Assembly: GCA_003991915.1 (NCBI GenBank)
Contig: RQTK01000898.1
Coordinates: 43,531 to 107,530 of the forward strand
Source of the DNA: Elysia chlorotica
Lineage: Eukaryota > Mollusca > Gastropoda > Plakobranchidae
Length of the DNA: 64,000 nt
Direction: 5' to 3'
The notes beneath the pieces were generated by a model that worked only from the letters and a program-made list of their open reading frames with translations, searched no databases and was not told the DNA's origin. Position numbers and translations under genes: made by a program. Below, piece after piece: positions 16,105 through 56,679 of the stretch (positions are counted from its first letter, which is position 1; the number at the start of each line of letters is the position of its first letter).

Positions 16105-16891
16105 GTAATTGAAATACCGCAACTCATTCTTTTTCTTGTATTAGTGTGTTTGTGGGTATACGGTTGTGAGGCAATAGCTATCAAAGATTAAAGAAAAGAA
16201 AAACATATCTTTTTGGGGAGGGTTTAAAATAAAATATTGTGAATACTGTTTTGATCAAGTAGATTGTTGTCCTTTTAGTTGTCTCCTTATCGATGAGTTT
16301 ATTTTGCTCAAGAGAGCTCTTACAAAAGTACTTGTACCAGACTTTAAAAAGTTCTCTATCCCGAAGTCAACAATGGACACGTTAGTATATGGAACCCAAT
16401 AGTTCGAGATGGAAACGTCAATTAACTTATCTTTGATGCACCTGACGACTTGGACTGCTTTGTTGAGAGTCAATTAAGGCTCTCATAAATTGGTAGACCA
16501 ACGATGCGTTGTCTAATATTTGAGTTTCAAAACGGAACACATGATTATGCTGACTTTGCTGTGTAAAGGGGGTCATTAGAGATATCGGAGTGAAAGTAAA
16601 ATATAAGAAAGCGTGACAAGACTCGCGGTTTTGGGTATAGTGGATGCGAGTAAAAGCTGTGTGGACAACATATTCCAATAATATTTCCCATGATTCTGAG
16701 TTAAAGGGACGGAAGACATGGGCAGTAAAACTGAATTTCAACAATGATGGAGAATATTGACTTAATGTGCTTTAGGGGTAGGGGTAAAAATGGCACAATA
16801 ATAATGTAAAAAGAGGAGTTTAAACGCACATGGCATTTATTTAGTAGCATACAGTTTGGGGTTGTAGGGAATACTGCTACAGACAAAGCGG
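16105..16891. other. 3' flank of unit C and intergenic DNA
   Basis: Homologous to the 3' flank of unit A up to about 16620, unique after that. No gene recognised. Confidence 0.6.
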
Positions 16892-16959
16892 TTAATAAAA
16901 CACTTACTTACTTACTGCCCTTTTTGCCGTTGGCAATTAGGGCAGCTTAATAAAACACT
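16892..16959 (-). mobile_element. 42-bp 5'-truncated retroposon stub with 13-bp target duplication
   Basis: TTAATAAAACACT occurs perfectly at 16892-16904 and 16947-16959. Between them lie 42 bp that read, on the - strand, as a stem-loop (GCTGCCCTAATTGCC... pairing with ...GGCAAAAAGGGCAG) followed by a (GTAA)n-type tail. A terminal stem-loop plus short tandem tail and flanking duplication is what a heavily truncated non-LTR retrotransposon or SINE leaves behind. Confidence 0.6.
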
Positions 16960-17962
16960 CCATACAATTTAAATGTCATGTAATTCATGTATGTTTGAGA
17001 CAACAGTAAACTTTAGTGATTTGAAAATATTATATTTGTTTTAAAATAAATTTAAAGTTAATTGAAGCTAATGAACATACAGTCATTGCAACATCCATGT
17101 AGTTGTGGTGCATGCAGCTTACGTTAAGTTAGTAACTTATTTTCTTAAGTACGTTCTTTTTAATGGGTGATGGGTGAATCCTGTATTTCCTGCTGATGTA
17201 ATTCATGAGGCAGTTGAAAATGTCAGGTTTAACGAATAATTACGACTTGATGCTGACTTGAAACCGGAAAGCAGCGGTAAAGAAAGTATAAAATAAAAAG
17301 TGAGGACCTGGGGGAAAAAGATAAATAAGGTTTTATCCAATGTAAAGCATTACTGTTTTAATAACCCTGGTGGATACTTGTTTTTTTTTTTTAATTACAA
17401 GTAAAACCAGGTAAAAAGACATTAAATAGAAAGATAGCGAACTCAGTTAAAATCACAAACGAAACAACTTCAAGACAAAACAAATATAATTTTTATGTTG
17501 CAAAAGTATAGGAAAAGAATGTCGGATAAAACATAAATATGCCATACAAAACCGAACAACAACAATAAAAAATATATGTAGGATTAATTAAAAAAATAAG
17601 TAAAATTATTAATAATATAATTAGAAAGGCCGGAAAACAATCAATAACGAGTTAGAAAATTTAGAAACTATTCATTCTAAACCTTGCCTACGCAAGCCAA
17701 AGTCAATTTTGGGTAATGCCAAACATCCACTCAATCAAGAATTCGTGCGTTGTTCGAAGCAAAACAAAACCTACAACTTGCATCAAAAGCGGAAAGGTAT
17801 AGAAACTCTTTTGTTCCAGCCTCTCTGTAAGGTTATTGACAGCTAGATCTTTTAGCGTGTAATGTGCACCATGCAAAATATAAACATAAATTATGCCTTC
17901 AACAATCTTTACTTTTCAAATAATAAAAACTGTGAACCGAACGAAGGGAGAAAAAGGGTTGG

Positions 17963-17965
<3 letters not shown>
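16960..17965. other. Intergenic AT-rich stretch, nothing recognised
   Basis: A-rich from 17400 to 17640. No ORF, RNA gene or repeat family seen. Confidence 0.5.
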
Positions 17966-18638
<673 letters not shown>

Positions 18639-19195
18639 GAGGTGAGTAGTACGTAAAACGGTGCTAGAACATACACGCTTAACTAACTGTAGGTTTTGTT
18701 TTAAATATTGGGGTCAAAGTTTAAACCATCGCTGTACAAGTGCGATCCATTCTAGAAGTAGGTGACAAAAAATCTGATGTTAATAATTATATGAAAGTGT
18801 CTAGCGGACCCAACCTAGCCAGAGGCTAGAGAGACCCCAGAAATATTATTTATCTCCCTAATATTACAAACCAGACAATTATGCATATTATTAGTAGTAA
18901 TAATATGACTCTGAAATCTACACTAATGTAGGCCTACAGTTTTGTAAATGCTGATCACGGTTACAAAGGATTTTTTCTCTTTATTCCCTGTAGATAACAC
19001 CCAGTAGACTACGGTCATATCTAAGCCGTTTCTTTTACACGTTACAGAAAAAAGTCCCGAAAAATATCCAATAACAGCTATTAGAAAGTGTCTAGATTTG
19101 GTCTCCACTTAGAGCCACTACCACTAAAAAAGGGAAAATAATAAATTCTTAAAATCCATTAAATATCTTTCTAGGGTAGGTTTGTATTTTCGAGA
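18639..19195. other. Intergenic stretch, nothing recognised
   Basis: No gene or repeat recognised apart from short AT-rich runs. Confidence 0.5.
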
Positions 19196-19455
19196 GTTCT
19201 CTCCCTCTCTCCATAATTAGCGTCTCCTAGGTTCCCCTGGAGGGTCCTATACGGCGACGGGCCCATAGATTAACGTCTGACAATTTTATGTGCTGCCACG
19301 CACAAGACAGGTCGAGGATACCAATTACCATGACTCCTGACTCAGCCGGTCACATTTTACTGACAGTTACAGGGGGCGATTAAAATTGCCGATCGTGGAA
19401 TTAGATCCGCAGACCTTCTTATCTGGAGACCAACGCTCAACCACATGATCCAGTT
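19196..19455 (-). mobile_element. tRNA-derived SINE, diverged, with variant tail
   Basis: The core (AATTTTATGTGCTGCCAC on the + strand) and AGCCGGTCACATT match the SINE at 9542-9793. The head end is diverged (19400-19455). The left part (19196-19262) contains TCTCCTAGGTTCCCCTGGAG and is shared with a separate fragment at 27098-27171, so it is probably the 3' tail of this subfamily. Confidence 0.65.
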
Positions 19456-19687
19456 CGCTCGCTAGTTTATGCAGACCAGTAACAGGCAATTTCACGTTCG
19501 AGACAGCTATGATGTCACAAATTCGAAAAAGTCCCAGATCTACGTTTTTCTTTGAAGAAAAAAAGGCCGTCATTTTTTACAGGACTGGTGTAACCCAGAA
19601 AAATGTTCCCGGTTTTTATTGCCTTTTTTCCCTTTCAAATTTCCGACTTTTGCCCGGTCCAGTACGAACCCTATACTATGGCCTTTT

Positions 19688-20490
19688 GGTTAGGCATGCT
19701 CCTTATGAAGTCTCTCTAGCCTATCTGGCTAGGCATGCCCCATCTAGAGTCTCTCTAGCCTATCTGGCTAGGCATGCCCCATCTAGAGTCTCTCTAGCCT
19801 ATCTGGCTAGGCATGCCCCATCTATGGAGTCTCTCTAGCCTATCTGGCTAGGCATGCCCCTTATGAAGTCTCTCTAGCCTATATGTCTAGGCATGCCCCT
19901 TATGAAGTCTCTCTAGCCTATCTGGCTAGGCATGCCCCTTATGAAGTCTCTCTAGCCTATCTGGCTAGGCATGCCCCTTATGAAGTCTCTCTAGCCTATC
20001 TGGCTAGGCATGCCCCATCTAGAGTCTCTCTAGCCTATCTGGCTAGGCATGCCCCTTATGAAGTCTCTCTAGCCTATCTGGCTAGGCATGCCCCTTATGA
20101 AGTCTCTCTAGCCTATCTGGCTAGGCATGCCCCATATGAAGTCTCTCTAGCCTATATGTCTAGGCATGCCCCTTATGAAGTCTCTCTAGCCTATCTGTCT
20201 AGGCAGGCATGCCCCTTATGAAGTCTCTCTTGCCTATCTGGCTAGGCATGCCCCTTTTTTAGTCTCTCTTGCCTATCTGGCTAGTCATGCCCCTTATGAA
20301 GTCTCTCTAGCCTATCTGGCTAGGCATGCCCCTTATGAAGTCTCTCTAGCCTATCTGGCTAGGCATGCCCCTTTTTTAGTCTCTCTGGCCTATCTGGCTA
20401 GGCATGCCCCATCTAGAGTCTCTCTGGCCTGTCTGGCTAGGCATGCCCCTTATGAAGTCTCTCTAGCCTATCTGGCTAGTCATGCCCTAT
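19688..20490. repeat. Minisatellite, 39-bp unit, about 20 copies
   Basis: The unit begins AGTCTCTCTAGCCTATCTGG and continues CTAGGCATGCCCCTTATGA, with variants CCCATCTAG and CCCTTTTTT. Each unit has an inverted repeat CTAGCC-TATCT-GGCTAG and an 8-bp palindrome GGCATGCC. Because 39 is divisible by three, one + frame stays open as a 13-residue repeat (RHAPYEVSLAYLA) at 19668-19838 and 19883-20221. There is no sign that it is a gene. Confidence 0.93.
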
Positions 20491-20733
20491 GAGGTATTGC
20501 GAGGATGTCTACTGGTTGCCTGTAATGGAAGCTGTAAAAGCTTTTGCCTTTTGGTGGCAAAATTAAATATTTCAAAAATTCGTCTTTGTCCTAGGCCAGG
20601 CATCTTCTGAGTCAATAAACATTTGATAAACAACATCGAGTATTTACTCCTTTTGTCATGTGTTAATTCAAACGAAACGGTAATCACTCAAAAGAGAAAC
20701 ATTGCAATCTCTGTCTCTCTGTCTGTCTGTCTG

Positions 20734-20837
<104 letters not shown>

Positions 20838-20864
20838 ACTCTTCTCACTTTATCTCTTCAGTCT

Positions 20865-21087
20865 ATCGCTAACAATTTTATGTGCTGCCACACATGAGAC
20901 AGGGTGGATGGGGAGACTTGGACTCCTGTCTCAGTTTGTTATATTATACTGTCACCGACTTAACCAGTAGGTAAACGAAATCGGACAAATAATTTTTTTA
21001 TCGATCCGATCGTGTGATTTGAAACGCTCACTTCCTGCTGATCTATCTAGAGACCAACGCTTTACAACTTGAGCCCCCACCCCCGCA
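20865..21087 (-). mobile_element. tRNA-derived SINE, 3'-truncated and diverged
   Basis: Shares AACAATTTTATGTGCTGCCA, GACTCCTGTCTCAG and CACCGAC..AACCAGTAGG (+ strand) with the 9.5-kb SINE. The head region (21030-21085) is poorly conserved, and the 3' tail part left of 20865 is missing. Confidence 0.7.
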
Positions 21088-21179
21088 AAATATTTACTAT
21101 TTACTAAATATTGAATTATTAAATCAACACTGTTTATGGATATGCTTTTGATTAAAGATGTCACAGTAACCCACACTAG

Positions 21180-24159
21180 TTTAATTAGAGAAAAATTAGC
21201 TTCAAAAAGCTTAGTAAGGTGTACAACTTAAACACATTTCATGAAGAAGATAGGTTTCATCACCTTATGCCAGAGTGGTAACTAAAAATGATGAAAAGTG
21301 GATACGAGATGATATTATGCCTACTTCTTTATTCAAACAATAAATCGAGCACAGTAAGCATTAGGATGAATAGCTTTTGCATGAAGTGACTAGTTACATT
21401 TTTTAATCATGAGAATGTCATTGACATTGGAAAATACATTTATATGTACATGTACATATAATAAAATTACATGTAGCATAATTATCAGTAGTTTTTGAAA
21501 ATGTATATTGCAAATCTCAGGTTCAGTGGCATAAAACAGAGTGCTAGAAATAAATTCTAGCTGCAAAAGATAATGTTGCAATTGTAAAAGTTGGCAACCA
21601 TAATTCTACTACATGTATATATACAAAACATATCAAGTTGCAACTATTATCATTATTTGTTGCATGACTAAATATAAACAAATTCAACGAAAAATTGTAA
21701 ACATGCATCACTCTAATTTTATACAAGTTCAAGTCTACTATAGAGGCATGTGAGTCACACCAAAACTAGTGATAACTTTTAACAGAAAAACTTGTAAAAT
21801 CTAAAAATGAGGTTTAAGAACATAAAAGAGGAGTGAAAGGGAAGCTCCTACATTATTTGTTCTGCAATAAAGGACAGCAACTACGTTAATGATTGCAACA
21901 AACTCTCAGCTAAGTTAATATATTTTAAAAAAATAATAATATTGGTTTCCCTATAGTCTTTGACATTCAAATTGATTGGCTTTTTTTGTGTGGTAATTTC
22001 GAGGATTCTTATTATTAGGACACAATGATATGAAGAGTCTAGCGGATATCTAATTGCACATAACATACAAGCCCATAAGCATGAAGCTAAAAAGCCTTGT
22101 CCCTCTTAATGGGGCCAGCTGTTACATTTAGTTCTAAGTAATCAAATCCATTAAACTACAAGGAATCATTTTAGGCCAACAATGTCTATGAGCCACTTCC
22201 AGGTCAAATATATTAGGAATTTATCTTACTGTGCATATTTTATTGAATTCCAAGCGTAAAAATTTCAAATACACGAGTCTAAACGTTAAAATATAAAGAC
22301 TATAATACTCAGTCATTAAAATTGTCAACAATGAAGTATTATAAATTGTCAGTAAACATTCTAATGTTATTGTCAAGAGGACAGTAGCTATTGCTCCAAA
22401 CGCTGTTGGCGCCAGGTTTTACTTATTGCTGCATTGAGGGTTTTACTTTAAGCTTGAAATGATCTTTTTTTTTTTTTTAAACTGGAATACCATTCCTTAA
22501 TGATTCTCAAGCCCAGTGCTCGTGTGATCAAAGGTAAGGGAAGTAAAAACTGTTGAGATATTTAATTTTTCTAAATGCTTATTACCTCCCCTTTTATACT
22601 GAAAACTCTATGAGGTATTGTATAATTATTATTTTTATTGCGGATCTCCTGTTATAGATCTATTTAGCGATTTAAATGTTGATATGACCTTGGTAAAAAT
22701 TTAATTAAAACTTAAGAAAGCTGCAGCGCATTTCCCTTTAATTGGAAAAAAAATCTTATGTGAACGTTTATCCGTTTGCACATATTAAGATCTAAACTAA
22801 GTGTGGCATAAAAAGGCAGTGGTGATTCACATGACATATCATAAAACAGATTCAATTCAAAGTTACTAATGACTATCATAATGGTTGTAATTGCCATTAT
22901 GTGTAAGACAAATAGCAATTAAGGCTCGAGCTTTTGGAAAGGTGGTTATGATAAAATGAAATATACTGATACTTTATAAGTAAATACAGTTTATCTTTGT
23001 GGTATTTTTTTAAAAACAAAGGTCTAGTTGCATCGGTCATGGTCATAAAAGCACAACTGAATCACATTGAAAAAATAAAAACGTTTCGGCCCATTTTCTG
23101 CTTTAAAAAAAAAACAAATAAAAGTTAATACCTTTACCCTTTCGTAAATATATCAAATATCGCTTGATCTTTGTGACAAAATTGTACACAGAAATAATGT
23201 GTGATATGAAGCATAATTATAGGAAAAAACTTTGATCACTTTTCTTCTGAGCCTTCATTCATATTTATTAAAACAACTAAGAGAAGTTTGGTAATGATCT
23301 TGGTACATGCAATTGTTTCTTTGAATTAAATTGGTTAGATTATCTTTACTGACTTGACTTGAAATTGTAAGTAAAACAATTCTTTTTTTTATTGAATTGA
23401 ACAGAAACGTCATCAATGCTGACGGAAAATTTAAACATTCAGACCTAAAATAGTTCTCACAAAAAGGCACAGATTGTACATAATGTAACATTCGTTGCAG
23501 GTTGGTTTAAAAATATGAACTGCCAAAAATATAGTGTAGTCTGCATGCTAATTTTTGAACAGCAGACACATTTAACCCAATAGAAAAATATATGTCAAGC
23601 AGACATACCAGTAAGGAAAAAGAATTAGGGTAAGACATACTATAACTTCATATCTCATAAACATACTTCGTTTTTTTCCTTTTTCTTGTAGAGTAACAAA
23701 TAATTCCTTAACGAAAAAGTTGGGTTTTAAACAATACCCAGCAATCACATGTTGCCAATATAAAGTACTTTTGCCTATATAATGAGTAATAGTTTTTGCA
23801 TCATTTTCATTTTAAAATTGTATTTCCTTATGTATTGTCAACGCCCTTGATTAGCGATGACTTTCGATGAATTTTTTAGAAGGCACAATAAAAATATTAT
23901 CTTTTATTATTGCTAAGTGCACAAAGGCTCAATGTCAACAGGAGAGAGCAGTTAGAAGATCATATAGTCATCTTAGATTAGGACTCCTCCGCTTTCCTAG
24001 AACACTCTCCTCTCCATTCACTGATCTTCATCCCTCAGTCATGTCATGTCAAGCCGTACATAGCACCTCTCAGTCAGGTTAGCAATTACCTAGCAGAAAT
24101 GCTCTTCTCCATTGAGAGCTGGGGACGTTATGCCTAGATCATACTTGGCTATCCAGTAC
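21180..24159 (-). other. Gene-poor AT-rich stretch; probable 3' UTR and downstream flank of the LZTS-type gene
   Basis: No long ORF, SINE or long microsatellite in almost 3 kb, which contrasts with the neighbouring DNA. On the - strand, AATAAA lies at 23908-23903, about 250 bases after the stop; several more occur further on (for example around 23270 and 21327). Where the transcript ends cannot be told. Confidence 0.4.
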
Positions 24160-51148
<26,989 letters not shown>

Positions 51149-51238
51149 CTAGCAGGGAAAGACAGGTTTAGGGGGGTGGGGGTAAAATACAAGTTAATGT
51201 AAAGGTAAGGCTTTAATATATGAAACATACAAAGAAAA

Positions 51239-51299
<61 letters not shown>

Positions 51300-52202
51300 C
51301 AGAGAGAGAAGAGGGCGTGGTTAGCAAGAGAAGAAATAGACATTACTGGTCTCTTCATTTATTGGAGAAAATTGTTGAATGAGATAAAGATGAGAGAATG
51401 GGATAAAATGAGTGAGAGAGAGAGAGAGACAGAGAGACAGAGACAGAGACAGAGAGACAGACAGAGAGACAGAGAGAAAGAGATAGACAGAGGCAGACAG
51501 ACAGGCAGATGGAGGTTGAAATGAGAAACAGACAATGGACGCTATAATATGGTCGTAAAAAAAACCTTTTTACAAAAAAAATTCAGGCACAGAGCTATAG
51601 TCAAGAATTAGACAGAGAAACAGGCAGACATGGGAAACCTTTATCAGAGGTGTGCCAGGTTATACTGACACAAACAGTGGGAGAGAGCATTTTTTACCTT
51701 CTTCACCTTTTCACTTTTGTGTACAAGCGAGGCAAGCGAGGCAAGCGATACATCGCTCTTACACGCCTGGCTTAGTGGAGTAGCTGGCCTTGCGCCAAGT
51801 TCAATAAGCGCGAGGCCAGGCTGTGAGAAATAGAAGTGCTCCGCGATGTCTTCAAGACATAGCACACAGTAGTCAGAATGCCATATAACCTGAGCAGGCA
51901 CCTACTTACTCTTCAAGCTTTAAAGGTCGACGGCTGATTATTCTCTGATGGGTTTTAACTGCCGAATAAGCTGATACCAAACGTGCAACACACAATTGAA
52001 AAGATTGATTCAAAAATTCCACACAAAAAACTTACTTCATTCTTTCATTCATGAAATGAAGCAACCACGGATGAAAATGAATTACAAGTCGCTATTATAT
52101 CTAGATTCTAGAACGCCTTCATAAAATGAACATAACAAAGCTTTAAAGGCAATGATATTGAGTTAAAAGAAAGAATACTGATAAGCTGTGAAGCCCAAGG
52201 TT
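51149..52202 (-). other. Upstream intron of the LZTS-like gene; purine-rich tracts
   Basis: GA/GACA-rich stretches at 51236-51312 and 51412-51510. The intron's 3' splice site is the ctag at 51152-51149. No 5' exon identified. Confidence 0.6.
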
Positions 52203-52255
52203 AAGTTGAGTTTGTTTTTATGGCACGTCAGCACGATGACGGCTATACTCTAAGT
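52203..52255 (-). mobile_element. SINE 3'-end fragment
   Basis: On the - strand: AGTATAGCCGTCATCGTGCT, then GACGTGCCATAAAAACAAAC, then TCAACTT. Same end type as 47391-47450. Confidence 0.5.
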
Positions 52256-52538
52256 TGTAATAGTGTTTTATGGGTTTTTTTTATACAATCATAGACACAT
52301 CGGTGGGATTAGCCGCTAGATGAGAGCGATATAACTTGTGTTGGCAGGTACATTTATTTATCGGTTTTGGCACAATACAAACTTGCTGCAGTTTGGCCAA
52401 CAAGAGTGAAATTTAATTAAGACGCTTGGGACAATTATTCAGTAAATAATTCTATTTGTTAACATTAATTGATACATGATCTTGAATTAAAAACAAACGA
52501 TTAAAAAAAAGCGTTAACGAAATGTGATATACTAAACA

Positions 52539-52541
<3 letters not shown>

Positions 52542-52625
<84 letters not shown>
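52542..52625. repeat. (CT)n microsatellite
   Basis: About 42 CT units, uninterrupted. Confidence 0.95.
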
Positions 52626-52628
<3 letters not shown>

Positions 52629-53215
52629 TTATGGTTTCCACCAACTTTATATTGGGCCTGAACGTGTGTAAATCAGTGAAAATGAGGAAAACTTTCAGAG
52701 ACGCATTATCCGATGAGTGAAGTTTTCCTGCTCACGCTATTTCCTTTTACCCTGTGCTCGACTGATTTCATTACCCAATGCTTGGTGCATACCTAGCGCT
52801 ATGAAATGAGCAAGCCAAGAGTACTGTTGCCAGCGTTGGTTTCCATTTAGGAACAGCTTAACAATGTGCGGAAACAAAAAGAGAGGAATCAGCGGTGGGC
52901 TTACACTAAGGCTAGAATGTCAAGGATGTTTCATTTTCTTTCTTTCGATTCCCCCCACGGTGCTATTTTATCATTATCACAATAGCGCCTGCGATTATAA
53001 TGCACTTCTGTGTTTTTTAGATATTAAACAAGGATTTGTTTTTGTGTCTTGACAGTGCTTTGAACAAAGTTGAGTAATATTGTTGCAATGGCCAAACAAT
53101 CCGGATACTTTAACTCATTTTGCATTTTTTTTTCAGTTGTGATGTCCTTTGAACTTAGAGTAACATCTTCATTGCACAAGAAATTCCGTAACACAGCCAT
53201 ACATTTTCAAAAGCA
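52626..53215. other. Stretch without recognised gene
   Basis: Two short + frames (52864-53052, 53070-53291) match no family I know. Confidence 0.5.
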
Positions 53216-53709
53216 CAGGCGCTCCTTCCCTGAGCCCCAACTGTGGGGACACAATGGTGGACTCAGCGCAGCTCGGGGTGACAGCGCTTGACCCCTGCTG
53301 CCCTGCACGGGTCAGGCTGAGGACTGTCCAGAGCTAAAACAAGGTGTAGACACGGGTCAATCACTGGCCAGTCTGTCCTAGAATGTTGATGACCATTTAG
53401 TAATCAAGATGAAAGAGGATGTTAGGGCCACATTAGTAACGCTAATTTGTATATACAGCAAACCACAATAATAAGCATGTATGTCTCTCTGCCTGTCCTT
53501 TTGTCTGTCTGCCTGATTGTCGGCCTGTCTGTCGCCTATCTGTCTATCTGCCTGTCCTGTCTGTCTGTCTATATCTGTCTCTCCTCCTCTTTCTTTTTCT
53601 CTCTCACTCTATCTCGCTCTCTCGCTCGTTCGCTTTTTTTTATAACCATCTACATGTATCTATCGCTGTATCTATATTTCACACTTTATCATACTCTAAA
53701 GGTTCTCTC

Positions 53710-53760
<51 letters not shown>

Positions 53761-54229
53761 TCGTTCCCTTTATATTTCTCTTTCTCCCTCTCTCTAGATT
53801 TCTCTCTGTATAATTTATACTCTGTCTTTCATCATCATGGTCTGTATTCGTGACCACAAGAACATTTCTCTAACTCCCTCTATATTTACTTCTCTACACA
53901 TCTATCTTTCTATCCATCCTTATATAAGTCTATATATCTATCAATATGTCTGCCTGCCTGTCTGTCTGTCTGTCCATCTATCTCTCAACATATATAGGTT
54001 TATCTAAAGTTATTTAAATTTATCTGAAGATTTATCCTTATTTCTATCTATCTAAGCCAACTTCACCGAATGACCGGTTAGGCTACATACCTAACTGTTA
54101 AAGAGAGCCATGAAAATGATGTACAGCAAATCAAGGACCACCGAGTTTAACCAAGTCCCACCCATGATGCCTGCAACACCTTGCAAGCCCGTGGCCCAAG
54201 TGTTATCTCCGAGTGTCTTGTCTGCCCCA
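53216..54229. repeat. Segmental duplication, copy 1
   Basis: Block 1 (53216-53364, GC-rich, starting CAGGCGCTCCTTCCCTGAGC) and block 2 (53617-54229, CT-rich start, then ...GTCTTGTCTGCCCCA) are both repeated at 55932-56679 with few differences. The 252 bp between the blocks (53365-53616) are missing from the other copy. CT/CTGT repeats occupy 53470-53810. Confidence 0.92.
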
Positions 54230-55931
54230 TACGTTTTTGTGTGTCACGCTTCATATGCCGAAAAAGGGGGAAAGGGTGACGAGAATGATGTTAAATGTAG
54301 AAGAAATACTTTCACCAGAGGAAAAAATGGATAATGTAGACCCCCCAGGAAAAGTTAGTGATAAGGAGGACAAAGAAAATCCTGTTGCGAAATAGGACTA
54401 ATAAATCACTGCACTGCAGTATTCATAGTTAGATCGTAGATGTGTGAACTTTAAAGACAAACGCCGTCTGTCATATAATGACTCAAACGTGCGTGACATG
54501 TCACAAACAAGTTTTATTCAAATGGTAAACCACACTGGAAACGCATAAGAGAAAGAAAAGATCCCTTGGTTAGAAACAGGACAGATATAAATTTGCTTTC
54601 TTAAAATTAAATACTGGATCTACATTGCACCATGGCCATAAAGAATAATTAACATTCATTAAGTTATAGGCTAAGTATAACAGTAACCCACCGTCTTTGT
54701 GAAAAAAATGAATACTCTAGCCAAGAGTTACCATGTAACATGGAATTTCGATTACTGGTTACAATATTGGCCATGAAGTTTCAACTTTGTACACTTATCA
54801 GGTTTCCTCTCTAACAAAGGCAAAAGAGTCACTTCATACTTCAAATACGATCTAGAACTGGATGAAGGTCTGGTGTCATTTATCTCCACATAAAACAAAA
54901 CACTTCTGCGTTTTCATATAACATTATACAAACATTGGAATGAGGAATGCTGCAAACGTGTGCCAGGTCTATGATCGCCTTTTAGTCGTGCATAACAATC
55001 TCTACATAAACTGTTAGACCCAGCCATAACAACGTAACCTACACCGGACTTACGCTGGTATTTATATATCATTTATCTAGATCACAGCGTTGGAAATTAC
55101 GAGCGGCATTCACGAGCGCGGCCCGCCCCCAACCTTACAATCCATCTGGGACCGTTCACAGTTTTGACAGCCCCGAGGAAGATAATTACAATACAAATCC
55201 TCGGGTTACCGGCCTCCCTTTGTGTTCCCTGATACACTATGGTAGGCTGGACAAAATCCAACTTTTGCTAGAACGAGTCAGATCATACGAAAATCGAGGC
55301 AGCGATGGAGAATGCAAACCCAAAATTTATATGCGGGTTCTGTGTTACAAAGAAGCAGTGCTATCAATATAAAAGTATCATCACAGTTTTAATTATTTCA
55401 ACACGTTGCAACAGTTAGGCCAAGCGGCAGTCTCGAGCGAGTATGTTATATCAGATTCAAAGGGATTATTGTTATAATAATTGATGTTCCTCATCAAAAT
55501 ACCACCAGAGAATCAGAATTTGTGTAAATAAACATGACAATGAAGTAAAGGGCGGAGAGGGGAACTAGAAAGATAAGTGGTAAATAACGCTGGCCTCAAA
55601 AGCCACAAAACCAACCAGTCGAGGATTCGAAATAAAGACGGTTGTGGAGAAACTTGACGCCTCGATCTTCCCCTATCTGACACGCGCTGCGAAGTCTGTG
55701 GTTCAAAAAAAAAATCTATTATTGTCATTATGATTTACTGACTCTAACAAAAACTGAATCAGGCAAATCACCAACCCAGGCGCAAGGGAGCGGAGAAATC
55801 CTAATAAAACAGAGTGCCATAATAATAGATGTACAAAAAGCATTCCTGACATTCCCGACAGATTTCAATCGCGACTGACAGGCCGATCTAAACTATCGGC
55901 GCCTCCACTGGGTTGGATGAATGACTGGGCC
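54230..55931. other. Spacer between the duplicate copies
   Basis: AT-rich. No gene, SINE or long microsatellite recognised. Confidence 0.5.
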
Positions 55932-56164
55932 CAGGCGCTCCTTCCCTGAGCCCCAACTGTGGGGACACAATGGTGGACTCAGCGCAGCTCGGGGTGACAG
56001 CGCTTGACCCCTGCTGCCCTGCACGGGTCAGGCTGAGGACTGTCCAGAGCTAAAACAAGGTGTAGACACGGGTCAATCACCTCTCTCGCTCGTTCGCTTT
56101 TTTTTATAACCATCTACATGTATCTATCGCTGTATCTATATTTCACACTTTATCATACTCTAAA

Positions 56165-56204
<40 letters not shown>

Positions 56205-56679
56205 AGATTTCCCTTTCTCCCTCTCTCTAGATTTCTCTCTGTATAATATATACTGTCTTTCATCCTCATGGTCTGTATTCGTGACTACAAGAGCCTTTCT
56301 CTAACTCCCTCTATATCTATTTCTCTACACATCTATTTTTCTATCCATCCCTCTACATGACTATATATCTATCAATCTGTCGGCCTGTCCGTCTGTATGT
56401 CTATCTATCTATCAACATATCTATGTTTATCTTTATATACTCTATCTAAGTAAGATTTATCCCTATTTCTATCTATCTAAGCCAACTTCACCGAATGACC
56501 GGTTAGGTTACATTCCTAAATGACCGGTTAGGTTACATTCCTAACTGTTTAAGAGAGCCATGAAAATGATGTACAGCAAATCAAGGACCACCGAGTTTAA
56601 CCAAGTCCCACCCATGATGCCTGCAACACCTTGCAAGCCCGTGGCCCAAGTGTTATCTCCGAGTGCCTTGTCTGCCCCA
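55932..56679. repeat. Segmental duplication, copy 2
   Basis: Homologous to 53216-53364 plus 53617-54229, joined directly at 56080/56081. It has its own 27-bp tandem duplication (ATGACCGGTTAGGTTACATT..., 56494-56547). The first block appears identical by eye; the second shows mainly length changes in CT runs and scattered substitutions. Confidence 0.92.

Noticed and set aside
19509-20221. Candidate protein with 13-residue repeats (RHAPYEVSLAYLA)
   Set aside because: The frame is open only because the 39-bp unit is divisible by three; it breaks at variant units, has no credible start or splice context, and the DNA palindromes explain the conservation better.
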